Source of the DNA: Liquidambar formosana
Lineage: Eukaryota; Streptophyta; Magnoliopsida; Saxifragales; Altingiaceae
Direction: 5' to 3'
DNA: 64,000 nt
Assembly (NCBI GenBank): GCA_039720395.1
Contig: CM077824.1
Coordinates: 25,435,278-25,499,277 of the forward strand
Position 1 is the first letter of the stretch. Each line of letters opens with the position of its first letter. The notes beneath the pieces were generated by a model, which worked only from the letters and a program-made list of their open reading frames with translations, did no database searches and had not been told where the DNA came from. Below, one piece after another: positions 23,501 to 34,640 of this stretch. Both the position numbers and the translations under genes were made by a program.

Positions 23501-24610
23501 TTTAGTTTCGAAAATACTGATTTTTTAAATTAGAAAACTGTTGAATGTTTTTTTAATCATCATGAACTTATAAATATGCATAAATATTTGCAAAATTATT
23601 TTTTGTTGATATATGATATTTATTTATGTTCTTTGAGATTATATTAGATATCTAAAACATAAAGATAGTGTTCTTTCATGATATATCAGCACATTAGCGC
23701 CTATTTTTATGTTTTTTACCATATTATATGCCTTCAGTTCATTATTTTGCTTATTTGATGGCTCCAATGTAATCATCATATTTTTAAAAAAAATTCTATG
23801 ATTTTTTTGAATTTTTTCAAACATTTTTTCATGCATAAAGTTGCATCTCGCCCAAGACGCGACAAGTTAGGCAAGACCGAGATGAACGAAACCGAAACGA
23901 GATGGGGACCGAGACCGAGACTTTGAACCATGCTCTTGAGAGAATCTCACTTCTAAGACAAAACCTTGTGATGGAGGGAAGGGTCATGGCCCCTCCCCCA
24001 ACTACCTTTTCTTAACTATTTAAATGTAAACAAGTTTCTAAAAAGCATAAGATTTCCATTAAATCATACCAGATTAGTGCTTTCTTTAATACAAAAATAT
24101 AAATATAAATAAATAAGGTAAAAACTATTCTTTGAACCTTTTTTTCTTCCAATTCCTTTATAAAATTTTGCTTAAATTTTTTCTCCAATTTTATTCCAAA
24201 TAACATCATGTTGAGGTATCTATTGGCCAGTATGGTTTTGGTGGGGCACAACTAGTTTTTTGGGATTGTGCTTCATTAGTGCATTAGCATAAGCCATAGC
24301 AACTATCGCACCAATGGGGTCTCAACTGGCAATTATTGCTCACTTCCAAGATGGATTTTGGAATTTGGAAGTTGAAAACACCTTATCTAGCCCAAATGGG
24401 ATTGATTATTTCCAAGGTTTGATGAAAACCCTAATGATGACATGCACATTCTTAAGTAAAAATAGGGTGTTTACAGACAAAACGAAAAAACCCCCCTTTA
24501 TGCTTCATGGAAGGTCCTAAGACGGAATCCAAGTGTTTTAAATTAGCAAGCTTTCATTCATAGGATAGGAAAATTTATATTGTATAACTAAACATAAAGC
24601 AAAAACATTA

Positions 24611-24760
24611 GGGGGGATTTTAGATTAGTCGCGATTTGGGAAAATAATTACAATTCAGCACGATTGCTACTAACTTCCTAGTAAATGACTACTAACTTAA
24701 CTAAGAATGACTACTAATTATACTTATTTATCCTAGCCCAACCAATCTGTAATTGCCCCT
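24611..24760. mobile_element. MITE, copy 2
   Basis: Inverted ends GGGGGGATTTTAGATTAGTC and CCAATCTGTAATTGCCCC. Internal AATAATTACAATT matches the copy at 23097. Flanks ACATTA and AACATTTA suggest a short imperfect target duplication. Confidence 0.7.
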
Positions 24761-25112
24761 AACATTTATGCTTAAAGTCCTGATATTGTATACCACTATA
24801 CCCTCATAATAAAGCCTTACCATAAACAAATATTGATGGCATAGCTCTTAATTGTTTAAAGGAGAAATACCCTTGTTGGAAGCCTAAGCCTAGGTTCGTG
24901 GGCTCCATGACAATGAAGAAGCCTTTTTGGTCCAAAGAGTTCACGGTAGTTGTTTGAGTCATTAATTTCTATTTATTAAGTCTTAATTATGGTTAGGGTT
25001 ATTTTAGTAAGTTTACAGAATTTATATTTTCTAATTTGGTTAGGCTTTCTATTTATTAAAAGTTTCTATTTTTGTTATTTCTAGTTTAAGTCTATTAAGA
25101 GTTTAGAAACCA
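24761..25112. other. Gene-free spacer, possible LTR-like sequence
   Basis: TGTTGGAAGCC at 24875 could open a short LTR that continues beyond the Stowaway MITE to a CTATAAATAAGGG box near 25476. No matching CA end or duplication was found, so this stays tentative. Confidence 0.3.
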
Positions 25113-25385
25113 CTCCCTCCATCCCACAAAGATAGGCCAAGTTTGACAAAACACGCATTTTACGAAAAGTCATTATTGAATTGACTAATCACTTGTTAAA
25201 CTCTATCTTTCCAAAAGTACCCTCGCCCAACTGGTATTGGGTTTTGTGTTGAAAGTAATTATTGAAATAACAAAAGGTAGTATAGGAAAGTTCAAAAAAT
25301 TTGTAATTTGAATTTTCAAAGTGGACAAATATTTTAGGAAAAAAAAAAGTTGCAAAAATAGTCTATCTTTGTGGGACGGAGGGAA
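25113..25385. mobile_element. Stowaway-type (Tc1/mariner) MITE
   Basis: Inverted ends CTCCCTCCATCCCACAAAG and CTTTGTGGGACGGAGGGA are the classic CTCCCTCCRTCCC Stowaway termini. A TA dinucleotide follows the right end. Confidence 0.85.
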
Positions 25386-25921
25386 TACTTATTTTAGTAG
25401 AGTTTGAGTCCTAGTTGGTTTCTGTTAGGCTTGTTTTTAGATGGCTTTTACTTGCCTTGCAAGTTTTCTAAAGTCTATAAATAAGGGTCATTGTACCAAA
25501 ATGAATTTAGACTTTGATTAATGAGAAATTGAGTGTTTTGGTTTGGTTATTGAAGGCATGCTTGCCTAGGTTCTTTCTTCTTCTTCTTCTACTTCATCTT
25601 CTTCTCTTTTTTTAAATTCTCTATAGTGCTGTGTTTTCTAATTAACCCACAATCAGCCCCTATTTTCATTGTCTTTTCAACCTAAAACCCTACTCGCACA
25701 ACCCTAACATCCTAAACCTAAAGTTAGCTGCTGGCCTGCTGCCCAGAAATTCCAGCAACTATTTATTGAAATTCCAGCCACTTAATACCTTGAACCTTAC
25801 CCTATTCCGACCCTAGTTCAACTACAAAGCCTTCTACCCTTCAAAACTTAAAATCAAGAGCCTTAAGCACACCATAACAGCCACATATAACATTATTCTA
25901 GGTTGTGCTGAATCAAATATC
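25386..25921. other. Gene-free spacer
   Basis: TATA-like CTATAAATA at about 25476 and a CTT-rich run at 25577-25610. No coding potential recognised. Confidence 0.35.
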
Positions 25922-26019
25922 TATATATATATATATATATATATATAGGATAACGATTAGGTGAGCGCATGCTGATATAAGTTGATACAAGTTAGGTGAG
26001 CACGTGCTCACCTAATTAG

Positions 26020-26053
<34 letters not shown>
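25922..26053. repeat. Paired AT microsatellites around a 24-bp perfect palindrome
   Basis: AT runs at 25922-25947 and 26023-26053 flank a 75-bp core. The core holds a perfect 24-bp palindrome at 25992-26015 centred on the G-box core CACGTG, with half-site TTAGGTGAGCAC. A partial copy of the half-site (TTAGGTGAGCGC) lies just upstream at about 25958. Confidence 0.75.
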
Positions 26054-26060
<7 letters not shown>

Positions 26061-26792
26061 AAAATACATGCCAGAAAATAGTCAGATGACAATAAATTAA
26101 AATGAATTTTCATGTAAAACATAAAGTTCAATAATTACAGTAGCTGCTCTTGAAAACCTTATGGGTTCCTACATACCCATAATGTAATAAAAAATCACGT
26201 TGTTTCGTTTACATGAAAAATAATGAAACTCAACTAATCAAAAACATCAGGAAACTTTATTATTGCCATATTAGTGACATGACTTTGAACACCTTTACAA
26301 GCAATCTTTTAGTAAGCAAGTCTGCAAACATTGCCATAGTCTACATGCGTTCAATCACAATCTCTTCAATTCCCACTTGTCTCTGACAGAGTTCTAATAC
26401 AGCGTAAGTTGTCTAATGGACAGAAAGGAATTAAAAATAAACATTTAATGAATCAGCCTTTCAGTAACTAAAAGGATGAGTCAAAAAAGAAGTATTAAGT
26501 CTGTTGATGCAATATTAATTCTTTTAATGTCAAATCATGAGAAATTATCCTAATTGTGCCTATATAAATCAATTTTTCAACAAACTTTTACATTTTCTTT
26601 TTGACATCTAATATTTAATCTCATTCAAAGAAATTTGGCATATCTTACAGAAAACAAACAAATCCCAGTAAGTGTAGCAAATTATAAGGAAAGAGGGATA
26701 TCGATTACCTATTGAATCTGGAATAAACATGACCAAATTTCCCTCCTCTTAGAAGCCCACCCTTTTATCTTGGCTAAAAGCTTTGTGCAGGT
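26054..26792. other. Gene-free spacer
   Basis: AT-rich; no ORF with recognisable motifs, no repeat ends. Confidence 0.35.
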
Positions 26793-27007
26793 CTAGTAGT
26801 AGACACCTGGAGAAGGCATGGAAGAATAAGATGCCCCCCTTTTCATGTACTCATAATGGAGATCCCAATCTTGTGCCACCCAACTGAAGGGTGCTGGGGC
26901 AATATGCAAGTAGGAGAAGCAGCTCTTGATTCTAGACATGGAACTCTTGGACATGAGTTGAGCATGGTTCCTCACTTGTTCTATGATCATCAAATAACAT
27001 TTTGCTC
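26793..27007 (-). CDS. Possible terminal exon of an unidentified protein
   Basis: Minus-strand ORF ending at a TAG at 26793, open upstream to a good splice acceptor (TTTTAACAG, exon start at 27007). The encoded segment is balanced in composition, with an aromatic-rich core (CFSYLHIAPAPFSWVAQDWD) unlike the random ORFs nearby. I do not recognise the family. Partner exons would lie at higher coordinates, before the PPR gene, but none is evident. It could be a last exon, an unrelated small ORF, or a gene fragment. Confidence 0.3.
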
Positions 27008-28208
27008 CTGTTAAAATTAAAGCTGAACTCTCTTAGAAGAGTGAATAATGGGTTCTTGTAATTTTGGCTGAAATTTTTAACCTTTCATGGAAGTCCCATT
27101 TCCTTGAAACAAAACATAGTACAAATCTGTTAAATATGTAAAATGTCTGCAAGGAACAAGTTTTCAGTTCTAACTCCAATGAATGTTTATCTTTTGGATC
27201 AAAAACATATAGCTCATAGTCACGATTTCTTATTCATGAATTTATGAGAAATTTTTTGTTCTGTATCAAACAAAATTGCTTCACATACTAAACTTTGACT
27301 TTGGTTTGATATCTGGTCCAACTTTTCTGAATTTATAATATTTTCTGCCTGAATATATAATGTAAATCCTGAACAGTGAACAGTGTTGGAAAAAAGAAAG
27401 AAAAACCAAAATGACTAAATTTTCAGTAAATGAAAAATTGCAAATCCGAATTTGTCTGATTATTCTGCGCATATTTTCAATCTCCTCACAGATTTCAGCC
27501 TAAAATCAGATGGTAGAATCTACATTAAGGGTATCACTGTATCAGAAAGTCAACAGAAAGAAACAGCCTTGATAATAGGAACTGTAAGATCAAATAAGAT
27601 AAGAAATCCATGAAACTTCAAGGTGAAATATAAGCAACATAAAATTTAAGGTAAGGAACTATAAAATCAAAATAATAATAAAAATAATTTTAAATTTTAA
27701 AAATTAATAAATTAATAGAATAATAAAATAACCTAACACTGAATCTGGCAATGGCCAGGAAAGGATTCACGTAACTTACCAAAATTATTCGGATAAGGCC
27801 TTCTCAAGTTGATTTGAATACACAACCAACCCCACCTCAGTCCACCAGAAAACTAAGATTCATATCATTGAAGACCATTTGTTGAACTACAGACCATGCA
27901 CATGGACTTGGGTAGCATCCAGTGATCAGATTCTTCGTACAAAAAATGAATTGCTGCAGAAATCTATCTCAGCGAACCAAATGAGACGTCAATAACCCTC
28001 AGGAATCCTGAGTCAGGATGGACAAACAACCCACATTCGAACCAACCACAATGTCCATGTCAGATTGAAACACAAAGTCTAACAACTAGCCATCCATCAA
28101 CCAGTCGTGCCAAGCAGCTAGTTGTCACCAGTTTACTTAACCACCAAGTGATTCGTCTCCCATCCATAAACCCCAGATGCCATCAAAACCTGTAAAATGT
28201 GTTCCTTC
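27008..28208. other. Gene-free region 3' of the PPR gene
   Basis: Would include the 3' UTR of the PPR gene on the minus strand. AT-rich at 27660-27740. No other feature recognised. Confidence 0.4.
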
Positions 28209-30728
28209 TCATTCATCAGACTCAGATATCCCACCTATGTGAGACTTGACACAAGGCCTATAACCAGCATCTTTCATCTCAATAGCTAATTCTTTCAACA
28301 TGTCACATATCTCATCATAGTGAGGGTGCTTCCGATCCCTAGACACAAAATAATTCACATGACCTGCAATCTCAATCCAACTGCAGCCAGCCTCCTTCCG
28401 CAAACCCTTTTCCTGCATCCCTTTCCTTAATCTGTCTACCTTTTCCCATTTTCCTTCCACTGCATATATATTTGAGAGTAAAACATGATATCCTGTCATG
28501 CCATTTCGTGTCTCCATGTCAAGCAACTTCTCAGCAACAACTTTTCCCAGTTCAAATTCTCCATGAATTCTGCAAGCCCCAAGAAGTGATCCCCATATTC
28601 CCATAATATTACCCTCTTCCCCCAATTCCTTAACAAATTCATAGGCTTCCACCACCCTCCCAACCCTCCCTAGCATGTCCGCAACACAACAATAGTGCTC
28701 TGCTGAGGGTTGAATCCTATACTCTCTCTCCATTGACTCAAATATTTGAAGACCTTCATCAACCAAACCAGCATAACTGCAAGCAGACAAAACTGCGACA
28801 AATGTAATGGCATCGGGTGTGATGCCAGATCTCTGCATTAGGTGAAATAGAGAGAGAGCTCTCTCACACATTCCATGTTGACCGTAACCCAATATCATGT
28901 TGGTGTACGTGACAGAATTTTTCTCAGGGGTCTTAGCAAAGACGTTTTCAGCATAAATGATTGCACCTGATTTTGAGTACATGTCTACCAGAGCAGTGCC
29001 CACAAAGACATTATCATCCATGGAGTGGCGAATGGCAAAGCCATGGAGCTGTTTACCCACAGTGATACGTCCTATTGGAGTGCAGGCTGGTAGAATTGAT
29101 GCTATGGTCACAGCATCAGGTATTACATTTTGCACAACCATCTGCCTAAACAAGGTGAAAACCTCTTCGAATATCCCATTTTGTACATAACCAGCAATCA
29201 TAGCATTCCACGTGGCTTGATCTTTATCATGGGCATCGTTTCTCTCAAACAGTTGTTGTGCAGTGTTAATTAAACCAGATTTAGCATACATGTCTATAAG
29301 ATAACTGTCCATTCCCTCAAATCGGATCCCATGCCTAAGAAGATAAGCATGGGTTTGCTTCCCAATTTCTTGGTTTCGAAGATTTGATGCTGCTGAAAGT
29401 AGGGCAGTTATTGTAATAGAATCAATGATAAAACCTTGCTTCTGCATTTCATACACAAGCATCAGCCCTTCATCATCTAACCCATTCTGCACAAAAGCAG
29501 AAATCATGGTATTCCATGAAACAACATCTCTTTTGGGCATATTTTCGAAAACTTTAAAAGACGTCTTGATAGAATTGCACCTAGAGTACATGACGATGAT
29601 TGCATTGAGTATAATAACAGGTAAGGCGCTTGAATTCTTTATCATGTATGCATGTAACTGTTGGCCCAACTCCAACTGCTGCATCTGTGAAACTGCAGTT
29701 AAACCTGAGAGAAAAGTGACATCATCAAGAGCAGTCCCTTCCGACTCCAAAGCTTGAAGAAAAAGATCGATCCCTTTGATGGGAAAATTGTTCTGAACAT
29801 ACCCTCCAATCATAGTGTTCCAAACCTCCGTATTTCTCTCCAAACAACAATTGAAAATCTTCCTAGCAAAATCAAGGGAACCAAGCTCGGCATATGTGAA
29901 TATCGCTGAACTTACAACAAACAAGTCCTCAACATAATCACTACCCAATTTAAGAAGCAATCCATACAAAGCATTGGCAATCTTGTGGTCCCCCAATTTT
30001 GAAATTGCCGGAAAGACGTTTACAAAACTAATGGGGGTCAGTTGAATTCCCATTTTCATCAGCATCTTAAATTGTTGAAGGGCTTCGACATATCTCCTAG
30101 TCTTAACATACCATGAAACCATGGTATTCCAAGCGACCACATTTCTCTTACGCATTGTGTCAAACACTATACGTACTAAATCATAATTTGAAAAATCAAA
30201 ATCCAGATAACCCATTTCACTATCCGATAAGCTCAAACAAGTAGAGTACATATTCAACAGTGAGTTATACACAATTCTACTTGGATTCAATTGACACCGA
30301 AGAATATGGCAATGAACGGCCTTACCTATATGAAGACACCCAGCATCCGCGCAGGCTTTGAGGGTAGAAGAGAAAGTGTAGGAATCGAAATTAGTTGCAG
30401 GTGAAGACTTCATCCGGGCGTAGAACAAAAGGGCTTCGTTGGGCATGTTATTACAGATGAACCCGATGATTATTGTGTTCCAAAGAACAGTTGTCGGGCG
30501 GGGAAGTGTATCAAACAGTTGGCGCGCGAGATAAGGTTGGCCGTCTCGGCATAGTTGGCTGAGACGGGACCGAATTGTTGGCGGGGTTTTGGATTTTGGG
30601 TTGAGAGAGGTTTGGGGCTGACAAGATTGGTTTGGGGGTGAGGTGTATTGGGATGAGTGGTTATGGTGGTTGGGGTGAGGAGAAGAAGGTGGTGTTGAGA
30701 GTGAGATAGGAAGAGAAGAAGAGGCCAT
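28209..30728 (-). CDS. AEF1: PLS-class pentatricopeptide repeat protein, AEF1/MPR25-like organelle RNA editing factor
   Basis: 839 aa in one exon. It closely resembles Arabidopsis At3g22150 (AEF1; rice MPR25), known to act in editing plastid atpF and mitochondrial nad5 transcripts. Evidence: the family-typical segments TIRSRLSQLCRDGQPYLARQ, PTTVLWNTIIIGFICNN and DVVSWNTMISAFVQNGLDDE, and overall length close to the family. The N-terminal 50 residues are rich in Ser, Pro and His, as in a transit peptide. P, L and S repeats fill roughly residues 55-740. E and E+ motifs follow (GNIMGIWGSLLGACRIHGE; EAGCSWIEIAGHVNYFVSRD) and there is no DYW domain. The chosen ATG at 30728 has a strong ACCATGGC context and matches the family start; an in-frame ATG 39 codons upstream (30845) is less likely. 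RNA targets are inferred from the orthologue. Confidence 0.88.
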   Translation of the reverse strand: MASSSLPISLSTPPSSPHPNHHNHSSQYTSPPNQSCQPQTSLNPKSKTPPTIRSRLSQLCRDGQPYLARQLFDTLPRPTTVLWNTIIIGFICNNMPNEALLFYARMKSSPATNFDSYTFSSTLKACADAGCLHIGKAVHCHILRCQLNPSRIVYNSLLNMYSTCLSLSDSEMGYLDFDFSNYDLVRIVFDTMRKRNVVAWNTMVSWYVKTRRYVEALQQFKMLMKMGIQLTPISFVNVFPAISKLGDHKIANALYGLLLKLGSDYVEDLFVVSSAIFTYAELGSLDFARKIFNCCLERNTEVWNTMIGGYVQNNFPIKGIDLFLQALESEGTALDDVTFLSGLTAVSQMQQLELGQQLHAYMIKNSSALPVIILNAIIVMYSRCNSIKTSFKVFENMPKRDVVSWNTMISAFVQNGLDDEGLMLVYEMQKQGFIIDSITITALLSAASNLRNQEIGKQTHAYLLRHGIRFEGMDSYLIDMYAKSGLINTAQQLFERNDAHDKDQATWNAMIAGYVQNGIFEEVFTLFRQMVVQNVIPDAVTIASILPACTPIGRITVGKQLHGFAIRHSMDDNVFVGTALVDMYSKSGAIIYAENVFAKTPEKNSVTYTNMILGYGQHGMCERALSLFHLMQRSGITPDAITFVAVLSACSYAGLVDEGLQIFESMEREYRIQPSAEHYCCVADMLGRVGRVVEAYEFVKELGEEGNIMGIWGSLLGACRIHGEFELGKVVAEKLLDMETRNGMTGYHVLLSNIYAVEGKWEKVDRLRKGMQEKGLRKEAGCSWIEIAGHVNYFVSRDRKHPHYDEICDMLKELAIEMKDAGYRPCVKSHIGGISESDE

Positions 30729-30978
30729 GGTAGTTAGGCAATTGGCCTTCCTTCTTCTAACGCAGTTGTGCGTCTTGGCTGTGAAATCGTTTGTTTGGTG
30801 GCAATCAAGGCTCCGTTTGGGAATGTGCAACTCAAATATCTGCATTTCTCCGTCAAGAGTAAGGCTGCCAATAGTGTGCGCTCATCCCTCTTCTCATGAG
30901 TTCACCCATTTTTCCAAAGGGTCGGGCTATTACTAATACATAAATTACTCTAAACTCTCTATTTAATTTATATTTTAA

Positions 30979-31268
30979 GGGTTTTATAGAAAATATAAAA
31001 AAATTTATGAAAACTAATCACATAGTTTACTAGAAAACATTATTCCGGACAACTTTGTAGAATAGAGTTTTTCCAAAATCTGTCATTTAGGTAAACTTTT
31101 TGGTAATTTTTTATGAAAAATGAAATAGAGATTGTAAATGGCCAAAAAGTTTGCTTAAATGATAGATTTTAGAAAAAATTTCTTCTACAAAGTTGTTCAA
31201 AATTATGTTTTCTAGTGAACAATGCTATTAGTTTTCGTAAAAACCTTTCATATTTTTCATAAAACCTC
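30979..31268. mobile_element. Foldback MITE with about 125-bp arms
   Basis: Arms 30979-31103 and 31142-31268 are inverted copies, roughly 85% alike by eye (CCAAAAAGTTT, CTACAAAGTTGT and ATGTTTTCTAGT blocks), around a 38-bp loop. It lies about 250 bp upstream of the PPR start. Confidence 0.75.
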
Positions 31269-31560
31269 AAAAAGTGTGAACTAATGGGGGCCTTTAAGTA
31301 CTTTATGTGGTGGCAATAGCCTCACTCTTTTCCAAATATCCTAGGCACATAATCCAATACATGCATCAAATCCTTACATCTAATAATTTAAGAATCCATC
31401 TTACTGAATATAAATTTTGGTTAGCAATTTGTAACAATGGGTCTACATACATGATCAAAGTTGACTTAAAAATCCAAGGCGTACAATAGTACATTGGAGA
31501 ATCCACACGTGATCGAAGCACTAAGCATCTTATGAAATTTCGCACGTAAAACTCTGGAAG
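31269..31560. other. Gene-free spacer
   Basis: No recognisable feature. The last five bases before 31566 (AGTTT) are the candidate target duplication of the gypsy element. Confidence 0.4.
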
Positions 31561-31565
31561 AGTTT

Positions 31566-32018
31566 TGTAAGGGAAAAAATCCGGACAGTCAGCGGGGCGT
31601 GTTGCTTACGGTGGTCCGACGAACCAGAGCATTGTGTATCTGTGGTTCGAGAGAACTTCAACGACGAAAATGGAAATGAACAATTCTTCTCCGTTCTCTG
31701 ATGAATAGTAACGCCTAGTTCTCTGATGAATAGTGTTGCCTAGTTCTCTGATGAATAGTGTCGCCTAGTTTTCTGATGAATAGTGACCGCCTGGTTTTCT
31801 AATGACTAGTGACCGGAAGCCTGAAAACAAAGAGAAAACGTTAGAGGAGGCCAGGGTTTTTTCGGCCTAAAACCATCTAATGCTCAATAGGGTTTAAAAG
31901 GGGGAAGTAATGGAGAGAGAGAATTTCTAGGGTTTTGTGTTGGCGGTGTACCTACCTCGTTTGGAGTGAATAGTGTTCTTTTTATAAAAAAAGAACTAGG
32001 TCTTGGGCTGGATTGTCA
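31566..32018 (-). repeat. Truncated gypsy 3' LTR with tandem 26-bp repeats
   Basis: Matches 36155-36640 of the 5' LTR. It contains five to six copies of a unit around CTCTGATGAATAGTG (31693-31814). It joins directly to RT sequence at about 32019, the scar of a deletion. Confidence 0.75.
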
Positions 32019-32275
32019 TGACCGACAATAGAATCAATGACTTGGTTAATCTTCAACAACGGGAAGCTATCTTTCGGGCAAGCTTTGTTCAAGTCCAAGA
32101 AATCAACACAAACCCTCCATTCACCGTTCTTCTTCTTAACACAGACTGGGTTGGCGAGCCATGTTGGGTACATCACTTCTCGTATAAAGCCAGCTTTCAA
32201 GAGCTTCTTTACCTCTTCACTTATTGTTCGAGCCCGATCATCGGACAGTCTTTTTTGTTTCTAGGTAATGGGCTT
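32019..32275 (-). pseudogene. pol: Gypsy reverse transcriptase, N-terminal fragment
   Basis: Frame 31982-32200 reads FIREVMYPTWLANPV, KNGEWRVCVDF and NKACPKDSFPL, the first RT motifs of Tat-type gypsy elements. It stops matching at VGH, where LTR sequence begins. The upstream part (to about 32275) is in another frame. The catalytic YADD region is absent. Confidence 0.8.
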
Positions 32276-32532
32276 AAAATTTGGATCTATTTTGAGTCTA
32301 TGTTGGATTATGTTCGAATCGATCCCTGGCATCTCGTGCGGGGACCAAGTAAATACGTCGATATTCTTCTTCAAGAATTAAAACAGTTTTGATACTTCTT
32401 CTTCGGAAAAGGAGCTGTCGAGTAGGAAGTAGCATTCGAGGCATTCTTCATAAATTACCATTTTTTGGAGCCTTTCCCCTATTCTATCGGTTGGCTCAAG
32501 TAGAGTGTCTTCAATCCCCGACTGATCGTGCT

Positions 32533-33000
32533 TTAATTGCTACAACGGGTCAACATCTTTCTTAGACCTTTTGGGCTCATCCCTGCATTCACCTTAGCCT
32601 CAGGGCAAATGCTATTCTTTTCTTTCTTCTTTTCCATAGCCGATAGGGGGTACCCTGTGAGCTCATACATGAAGCACTCTCGGGCCACCACCTGGTTTCC
32701 ACGAAGCTCCATTATGCTCTTAGGGCCTAGAAATAGACAAACTAGTGATAAGTTGAGGGTACAACCTCTATGGTGTAGAGCCAGGGTCACCCGCGTTTGA
32801 ATCGGCCCTGTTCGGACGGCCAAGGTGATCTGCCCGAGGGGATAGGAAAGGTTCCCATTAAATGCTTTCAAGATCAGGTTGCTTGGAAAGAGATCGTCTT
32901 TCTTTAGCCCAAGTTTATCAAAGAGTTTTCTAAACATGATATTCACCAAGGCCCCATTATCAACATAAACTTTCCCAACGTCATAATTCGTAATCATCAT
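32533..33000 (-). pseudogene. pol: Gypsy aspartic protease region
   Basis: 155-codon ORF. VYVDNGALVNIMF matches the retropepsin site VD(S/T)GS with Asn at the usual Ser/Thr position. Downstream, FNGNLSYPLGQITL and FLGPKSIMELRG fit the Tat protease-RT linker. The altered active site suggests it is inactive. Confidence 0.7.
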
Positions 33001-33215
33001 TCAAACTATTAAAGCGTTGTTGTGAGGATGTTGTGTTCCATCGATCAAGTAATCTTTTCCGAAGAATAAGGCCGAATTCAGATCATTCTTCCCCTTTTTG
33101 GCAACAAGTGTTGGTTCCGACTTCATTTCGAACACTTCCTGAAGATAGAAAGCTTTTTGGTATTGCACCCGGAGGGCGTTTATGGGAACTTAAGCTTTAT
33201 TATAGGCCCCACTGA

Positions 33216-33540
33216 TTATATCGATGGCTTGAAGGACAGTGTAGCCCTTGGCCGCGACTTTCGGCCTTTCAGCTTTTCGACTTTCTTTTCTTCAAGCTTC
33301 TTTCTATGATCGCCTTTAGCTATAAACTCGCTTAAGTGACCGAACTTGGCCCAAATCTTGAGGTTGTGTTTCAGGGTTCTACAATCTTCGGTTTTGTGGC
33401 CGTGATCTTTATGGTACTCGTAGAACCATTTTTTGTTCCTCTTCTCAGGATCCCCATCCATCGACCTCAGTTTTTCAAAGAAATCTTTACTCTCAACAAT
33501 TCGCAAGAGCTTGTAGATCAGCATAGTGAAAATGATAAAG
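33216..33540 (-). pseudogene. gag: Gypsy Gag C-terminal part
   Basis: Contains DGDPEKRNKKWFYEYHKDHG followed by HKTEDCRTLK, the conserved C-terminal Gag motif of Tat-type elements. Interrupted upstream by the insertion at about 33541. Confidence 0.75.
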
Positions 33541-34640
33541 ACGTACAATTTTTATGAGCTCCATACAAATAAACCTTTTCAAAAATAAATTCCCTTTGAA
33601 AATACAGAGTATTGCACAGTTACGACTAGCGATGGTTAACCCAAAAATCATCATCAATATATATTGGCCAACTGATTAAATAAAAATTTACATCAGCTTT
33701 AAATAAAAATAAATGTACGCGATAACTTCTCAAAATCTCAACCCCAATTCTACTACGTGCCTCCAATAATGATCACCTGAAAATATATTGGGGTGAGCGA
33801 ACAACAACCCAGTAGGAAATCCAAGTCCTATACAATAAATAAGGTTTCAAATATCACATGCAAGCATTTATATATTCAAAATAATATATAAATCAAATAA
33901 TACGTACTCCAAATCATAAACCTCAAATATAATCCAACTCACAATCATATCAACTATTATAATCCATGACATCAAATAATATCACCATCAGATATACGGA
34001 TCAAAATACTCATCATTCACTGTACAAGAATTAAACCTCCTACCTCAAAAATGAGTGAGTAAAATGATTAACCACAACTATAGACGTGTAAGATCGGCTT
34101 AAGAAATACAAAATCCATATTGATAGTAGTCGGATTGGAGCTCCTATGCTTCGGCCAGTAACCACCGACCCACTGCCTTTCTCGGCTTCTCCCTGCTCTT
34201 CCTCTTCTTCTCTTTCCTTCTCTATTTATTTCTTCTCCCCTTCTCTCTTTCTCCATTCTTTCTCACATCCTTTTCTCATTTTTCTCTCTCTTTATTTATT
34301 TCTTCTTTCTTTCTTCTACACCTACCCACCATTTTTTTCTTTCTTCCTTCTTTTTTTCTCTTCTCACGCCACTTTTTTCTTTTTTTTTTTTACTTTTCTT
34401 TCCTCATTTTCTTCTTTTCTTTTCTTATTTTGTCTTTTGTTTCCTCCAAAACTAGTTGTTCTTCATTCTTCCTCTATTTATATATATTATCAATATATAT
34501 AAAATCATCTACTATAGTCAAGTCTACCAAGAATACATACACCCACTTCTATTATTATATATATCAATGTATAAAATCATCATAATTCCACCGAAAGTAC
34601 ACATAAAATAAATCAATAAATATTCGAGGTATCACAGAGA
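33541..34640. mobile_element. Insertion of about 1.1 kb splitting the gypsy gag, possibly a solo LTR
   Basis: AT-rich sequence with a long T/C-rich run (34180-34440). It ends in GGTATCACA near 34637, so a minus-strand LTR could begin TGTGATACC. Gag-like sequence resumes on both sides. Exact ends and target duplication are not clear. Confidence 0.45.

Larger units (their letters stand above)
22545..23932. mobile_element. Non-autonomous hAT-like DNA transposon (1388 bp)
   Basis: Ends are inverted repeats CATGGTTCRAAGTCTCG. They are flanked by a perfect 8-bp duplication CTCTTGAG (22537-22544 and 23933-23940). An 8-bp target duplication is characteristic of hAT elements. The ends are rich in GAGAT/ATCTC words. 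No transposase is encoded; the 94-codon ORF at 22807-23091 is not recognisable. Another MITE sits inside (23097-23247). Confidence 0.8.

Noticed and set aside
24875..25650. Possible solo LTR starting TGTTGGAAGCC
   Set aside because: No matching CA end or target duplication could be found; kept only as a tentative note.
34146..34502. 118-codon plus-strand ORF rich in Phe and Ser
   Set aside because: Translation of a T/C-rich low-complexity run.
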